Assembly (NCBI GenBank): GCA_013003335.1
Contig: JABDJT010000448.1
Span: 1 to 25,966 of the forward strand
DNA: 25,966 nt
Source: Verrucomicrobiales bacterium
GTDB taxonomy: Bacteria; Verrucomicrobiota; Verrucomicrobiia; Verrucomicrobiales; DEV007
Direction: 5' to 3'
Part shown: positions 22,331 to 25,966 of the stretch, one piece after another
Layout: every line of letters starts with the position of its first letter
Position numbering within the stretch: position 1 is the first letter of the stretch
Made by a program: the position numbers and the translations under genes
Notes under the pieces: model-generated
Told to the model about the DNA's origin: nothing
The model's database searches: none
The model's input: the letters and a program-made list of their open reading frames with translations, nothing else

Positions 22331-22373
22331 TGAATGAACAGGGTGCGTTTGGCGAATCAATCCTATTGCTTCG
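22331..22373 (+). repeat. Intergenic palindromic repeat, copy 9
   Basis: Left arm TGAATGAACAGGGT (22331-22344), centre GCGTTTGGCGAATC, right arm AATCCTATT (22359-22367), which keeps most pairing with the left arm. It occupies most of the 59-bp gap between the DUF1501 stop and the sulfatase ATG and ends up 8 bp upstream of that ATG. Confidence 0.82.
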
Positions 22374-22381
22374 TCATTCGC

Positions 22382-23794
22382 TCAAGCCAGAATCTCTTTC
22401 ACCACTCGCGCCTTCTCCACCCCGGTGAGTTTTACATCCAGACCCTGGAACGGGAAACTGAACCGGTCGGGATCGATGCCGAGGAGGTGGAGCATGGTGG
22501 CGTGCAGATCGCGGACGTGGACGACGTTCTCGACGGAGTTGTATCCGAGCTCGTCGGTCGCTCCGTGGCTGACACCGCCCTTGATTCCCCCGCCGGCGAG
22601 CCACATGGAAAATCCCTTGATGTGATGGTCGCGGCCGGGGCCGCCTTTACCCTGGAACATCGGGGTGCGGCCAAATTCTCCACCCCACACGATCAACGTG
22701 TCCTCCAACAACCCGCGCTGTTTCAGGTCGGTCAAAAGCGCCCAGGTCGGGCGATCAGTCAGGCCGCAGCAGGTGTTCATGTACTTGACGAGGTCGCCGT
22801 GATGATCCCAGCCGCGGTGATAAAGGTGGATGAAGCGAACGCCACGCTCAGCCAGTCGCCGCGCCAGCAGGCAGTTCGACGCGTAGGAGCCGTCGCCCGG
22901 TTTCGCGCCGTAGAGCTCCAGTGTCTCCGGTTTTTCGTCTGAAATATCCATCAACTCGGGAACGGACGCCTGCATCTTGAAGGCCATTTCGTAAGCCGCA
23001 ATTCGCGTGTCGATCTCGGGATTCTGCACGAGCCCGTTTCGTTTCCGGTCGAGTTTTCCGATCGTGTCGACCAGCGCAGCCTGCTGCGCATTTGAGACGC
23101 CGTCGGGGTTCCGGACGTAGTGAACCGGGTCGCCGGTCGAGTTGAATTCGACGCCCTGGTATCGGCTTGGCAAAAATCCGGCCGACCACTGGCGGGAGGC
23201 AATCGGCTGCGGATTCCGACCGCCGACGCTGGTCAGCACGACAAAACCGGGGAGGTCTTCCGCCTCCGATCCGAGCCCGTAGTTGATCCAGGATCCCATC
23301 GACGGTCGGCCGCTGATCGCGGTGCCGGTGTTCATGAACGTGTGGGCCGGATCATGATTGATCTGCTCGGTCACCATCGATTTCACGATCGCGATTTCGT
23401 CCGCCATCTTCGCCGTCCACGGCAGGAAATCGGAGATCGTCTGCCCGCTTTTTCCGTATTGCTGGAATTTCGTCAGGTGGCCCTGCACCTTCAACGCCTG
23501 GCCCTGGAGTTGGGCGATCGGCTGGCCCCTGGTGAAGGATTCCGGCATCGGTTTGCCGTCCAGTTCGTCGAGCTTCGGCTTGTAGTCGAAAGTCTCGAGG
23601 TGCGACGGTCCGCCCGCCATGCAGAGGAAAATGACACGCTTCGCCTTCACCGGCAGGTTCGGAAGCCCGGGCACACCGCCGGGAATTTTCGCCTGCGAAT
23701 CCCGCCCGAGCAATCCGGCGAGAGCCGCGGAGCCGAGACCGAATCCGGTTTGGCCGAGAAAGGCGCGTCGTTGGAGAAGTTGTTGAAAATTCAT
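22382..23794 (-). CDS. DUF1501 protein with Tat signal
   Basis: A 470-residue DUF1501 protein, typical of Planctomycetota and Verrucomicrobiota. The N terminus has a Tat signal (RRAFLGQTGFGLGSAALAGLL). The core carries the alkaline-phosphatase/sulfatase-superfamily style motifs of the family: GGPSHLETFDYKP, INHDPAHTFMNTGTA, YHRGWDHHGDL, IVWGGEFGRTP, GRDHHIKGFS and VHVRDLHATMLHLLG. The function is not known; it is almost always encoded next to a PSCyt1/DUF1549/DUF1553 protein. Here that partner ends 7 bp upstream on the same strand, so the two form a tight operon. The metal-binding-like His and Asp clusters suggest a hydrolase. The ATG at 23794 is confirmed by the signal peptide. Confidence 0.95.
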   Translation of the reverse strand: MNFQQLLQRRAFLGQTGFGLGSAALAGLLGRDSQAKIPGGVPGLPNLPVKAKRVIFLCMAGGPSHLETFDYKPKLDELDGKPMPESFTRGQPIAQLQGQALKVQGHLTKFQQYGKSGQTISDFLPWTAKMADEIAIVKSMVTEQINHDPAHTFMNTGTAISGRPSMGSWINYGLGSEAEDLPGFVVLTSVGGRNPQPIASRQWSAGFLPSRYQGVEFNSTGDPVHYVRNPDGVSNAQQAALVDTIGKLDRKRNGLVQNPEIDTRIAAYEMAFKMQASVPELMDISDEKPETLELYGAKPGDGSYASNCLLARRLAERGVRFIHLYHRGWDHHGDLVKYMNTCCGLTDRPTWALLTDLKQRGLLEDTLIVWGGEFGRTPMFQGKGGPGRDHHIKGFSMWLAGGGIKGGVSHGATDELGYNSVENVVHVRDLHATMLHLLGIDPDRFSFPFQGLDVKLTGVEKARVVKEILA

Positions 23795-23801
23795 GATCGG
23801 A

Positions 23802-25966
23802 TCAGTTTCGGGTCACCGTTTCGTTCAGGTTCAAGATCGCCCGCGCCACGGCCGTCCAGGAAGCAACCTCGACCGGGTCCATTCCGCGAGGAACCGGTTT
23901 GAAACCGGTTTTCAAAAGCGCGGCGGCCGATTCCGGATTCGACCGATACTCGCCCTCGGTCACGGCGTAAAGATTGTCGAGCAGCTGCCGTTCCTCCGCT
24001 TCTGGAGGGCGGGAGAGAGCTTCGCGAAAAGCGAAATCGATTCGATCCGCATTTTTGTCGCCACCTTCCTGCAAAATCCGCACCGCAAAAACCCGGGCCG
24101 CTTCGATGAACGTCGGATCATTCAGCAGCACGAGCGCGGCATTCGGCGTGTTGGATCGCGGACGCTGCGCGGTGCATTCCTCGCGGCTCGGAGCGTCCAT
24201 CGCTTTCATCATTGGATGCAAAAACATCCGCTGCCAGTGGACGTACAACCCGCGCCGCCACTGCCGTTCATCGCTGTGGACGCGGTAGGTGCGTTTCGGA
24301 AAATTGAGATGGCGATAATAGCCGACCGGCTGATACGGGTTCACACTCTCGCCGCCGATGTCCGTCACGAGCAGTCCGGAGACCGCCAGTGCGTTGTCGC
24401 GAATCAGCTCCGCGGGCAACCGGTAGCGGGACTGACGGGCGACGAGTTGATTGTGTGGATCGCGTTCGCGCAGTTCGGGTGATTGCAGCGAAGACTGGCG
24501 ATAAGCCCGACTGGAGACTATCAAACGCACCAAATCCTTCACGTCCCAGCCACTCTCAATAAATTCGATGGCGAGTTGGTCGAGCAGTTTCGGGTTCGCG
24601 GGCGGTTCGCCCTGTCCGCCGAAATCGTCGAGAGATTTGGAAATTCCCGTGCCGAAAAACAGGTACCAAAACCGATTGGCAAAAACCCGCGCGGTCAATC
24701 CACCGACATCTTCCGGATCGGTCAGCCAGTTCGCGAGGTCGAGCCGAGTGACCCTCTCACCGCCAGCCGGCTCGATTTTTCCGAGAAATTCCGGCACGGC
24801 GGGTTCGACAATGTCGCCGCTGTCATCAAGCCAGTTCCCGCGAGGAAGAATGCGAATCGTGCGCGGTTCATCGAGCGCGACCGTGATCATCGTTCGGCGA
24901 ATTTCTCTTTTCAGGGCGGCGATTTGGCCATCTATTTTCTTTTTCTGTTCGCCGTTTTTCGCCGCCACAGCTGCTTTCAAATCCGATTCGAGCTTTTTCA
25001 GCTTCGCGGCCTGGTCCGCCGTCGGCAGGTCCAGCTCCGGGGGCCGTGGCGACGGAAGGGCATTGAAATTCAGCCCTTTCCGCTTTCCGGGATTCAGATG
25101 GGCGTTTTCATCGACGTCAGCGAAGAGCGCGACCGCCGAGTAAAAATCGCGAATCGTATAGGGATCGTATTTGTGGTCGTGACACTGCGCGCAGCCGAGC
25201 GTCCCGCCGAGCCAGACATTCGAAAAATTCCGAATTCGGTCGGCGGCATATATCGCCATGTATTCTTTTTCCTGCACCCCGCCCTCGTGAGAGGTCTGCA
25301 GCAACCGGTTATATCCTGTCGCGATGATTTGATCCTGTGTTGGATTCGGCAACAGATCGCCGGCAATCTGTTCGCGGGTAAATTGATCAAACGGCAGGTT
25401 GCGGTTGAACGCCTCGATCACCCAGTCGCGATAGGGCGAAATCGCATGCGTCTGGTCGCCATGATAGCCGACCGTGTCGGCATATCGCACGAGGTCGAGC
25501 CAATAGATCGCGAGCCGTTCACCGAAGTGAGACGAGGCCAAAAGCTCATCGATCAGGCCTGCCCATGCCACCTCGAAATCTTTCGCGGCAACGAATTTTT
25601 CGACGTCCGCCGGTTTCGGCGGCAAGCCGGTCAGGTCGAAATGCAATCGCCGAATCAACGTCACGCGATCCGCGTCCGGCGACGGTTCCAGGCCCTCCGC
25701 TTCCAGTTTCGCGACGACAAACCGGTCGATCCAATTCGCCGGCCACAATTCGTCTTTTACCTCCGGCACGGGCGATTTCTTCGGCGGCACATAGGCCCAC
25801 GGCTCCGAATATTCCGCCCCTTCGGCAATCCACTTTTTCAGAATGTCGATCTCCTTCGGCTTGAGATGTTTGTGGGATTTTTCCGGCGGCATCGGGTCCT
25901 CCGTGTCCTCGATCCGTGTCACCAGTTCGCTTTTTTCCAGGTCACCCGGAACGATGGCCGCATACC
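23802..25966 (-). CDS. PSCyt1/DUF1549/DUF1553 (PSD1-type) protein, 5' end outside the window
   Basis: About 720 residues are visible; the frame runs off the right edge, so this is a partial gene. The visible N-terminal part is the end of a PSCyt1 cytochrome-like domain (IVPGDLEKSEL, then DPMPPEKSHKHLKPKEI and LKKWIAEGAEY). DUF1549 follows (WIDRFVVAKLEAEGL, RLHFDLTGLPP) and includes LGCAQCHDHKYDPY, a CxxCH motif able to attach heme. A coiled-coil insert rich in Lys, Glu and Ala follows, and then DUF1553 (NWLTDPEDVGGLTARVFANRF, FGGQGEPP, SRAYRQSS, NDPTFIEAARVFA). The reaction is unknown; such proteins are thought to be periplasmic redox proteins. It is the first visible gene of the minus-strand block and is followed by DUF1501 after 7 bp. 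A GTG at 25920-25922 could be mistaken for a start, but the domain clearly continues upstream. Confidence 0.94.
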   Translation of the reverse strand, partial: YAAIVPGDLEKSELVTRIEDTEDPMPPEKSHKHLKPKEIDILKKWIAEGAEYSEPWAYVPPKKSPVPEVKDELWPANWIDRFVVAKLEAEGLEPSPDADRVTLIRRLHFDLTGLPPKPADVEKFVAAKDFEVAWAGLIDELLASSHFGERLAIYWLDLVRYADTVGYHGDQTHAISPYRDWVIEAFNRNLPFDQFTREQIAGDLLPNPTQDQIIATGYNRLLQTSHEGGVQEKEYMAIYAADRIRNFSNVWLGGTLGCAQCHDHKYDPYTIRDFYSAVALFADVDENAHLNPGKRKGLNFNALPSPRPPELDLPTADQAAKLKKLESDLKAAVAAKNGEQKKKIDGQIAALKREIRRTMITVALDEPRTIRILPRGNWLDDSGDIVEPAVPEFLGKIEPAGGERVTRLDLANWLTDPEDVGGLTARVFANRFWYLFFGTGISKSLDDFGGQGEPPANPKLLDQLAIEFIESGWDVKDLVRLIVSSRAYRQSSLQSPELRERDPHNQLVARQSRYRLPAELIRDNALAVSGLLVTDIGGESVNPYQPVGYYRHLNFPKRTYRVHSDERQWRRGLYVHWQRMFLHPMMKAMDAPSREECTAQRPRSNTPNAALVLLNDPTFIEAARVFAVRILQEGGDKNADRIDFAFREALSRPPEAEERQLLDNLYAVTEGEYRSNPESAAALLKTGFKPVPRGMDPVEVASWTAVARAILNLNETVTRN

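Noticed and set aside
1680..22373. The dispersed palindrome as a CRISPR array
   Set aside because: Copies are 1-5 kb apart with genes between them, vary in sequence, and no cas genes are present.
1680..22373. The dispersed palindrome as ordinary rho-independent terminators
   Set aside because: No T-tract follows the stem on either strand, and three copies lie in divergent gaps upstream of genes, where a terminator is not expected.
23120..23902. Plus-strand reading frames opposite DUF1501 and PSD1 (also 23793-24482 and 24568-25143)
   Set aside because: The composition is typical of antisense frames in GC-rich DNA, and the minus-strand families are certain.
25920..25922. GTG as the start codon of the PSD1-type gene
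   Set aside because: The frame continues upstream to the window edge with family-typical PSCyt1 sequence (IVPGDLEKSEL), so the real start lies outside.

Overview
The window most likely comes from a Verrucomicrobiota (PVC superphylum) chromosome, moderately GC-rich. The grounds are the combination of families that are abundant mainly in Planctomycetota and Verrucomicrobiota: a PSCyt1/DUF1549/DUF1553 (PSD1) protein, a DUF1501 protein, a PVC-type membrane-bound dehydrogenase with HEAT repeats and a c-type heme domain, a DUF1080 protein, an exported sulfatase and an exported Gfo/Idh/MocA oxidoreductase. An L,D-transpeptidase fits a peptidoglycan-bearing cell, and a TonB-like transducer fits an outer membrane. 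Assignment below phylum is not possible from the sequence alone.

Layout. 90-1682: a TonB/TolA-like energy transducer; any ExbB/ExbD partners would lie left of the window. 1777-3863 (minus): a CysJ-type diflavin reductase followed by a small membrane protein. 4027-4936 (minus): a decayed ASPIC/UnbV gene. 5051-6046 (minus): an L,D-transpeptidase and a rhodanese behind a strong sigma70-like promoter. 6150-7919 (plus): a FmdB zinc-ribbon protein and a proline-rich membrane protein. 7973-10228 (minus): a secreted oxidoreductase and an MFS exporter. 10340-13600 (plus): a large hybrid histidine kinase with two receiver domains. 13597-13899 (minus): an orphan ParB-like N-domain protein. 13997-15112 (plus): an AstE/AspA-type deacylase. 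15109-15684 (minus): a four-helix membrane protein. 15811-18948 (plus): the PVC dehydrogenase/HEAT/cytochrome protein. 18955-25966 (minus): DUF1080, SGNH hydrolase, VOC protein, sulfatase, DUF1501 and PSD1 genes, transcribed PSD1 first. The right-hand 10 kb looks like a periplasmic polysaccharide-degradation block (desulfation, deacylation, sugar oxidation and 3-keto-sugar hydrolysis, electron transfer through c-type hemes); that joint role is inference.

The most striking feature is not a gene. A short imperfect palindrome (arms AACAGGGTT and AACCCTGTT, about 13 nt between them) occurs nine times. It sits only between genes, fills 9 of the 13 intergenic gaps longer than 40 bp, and often touches start or stop codons. 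It occurs in convergent, divergent and tandem gaps. Eight copies point the same way and one is inverted. No transposase is present in the window. No rRNA, tRNA, CRISPR array, insertion sequence or replication origin was seen, and no stretch over 300 bp lacks a gene or pseudogene.
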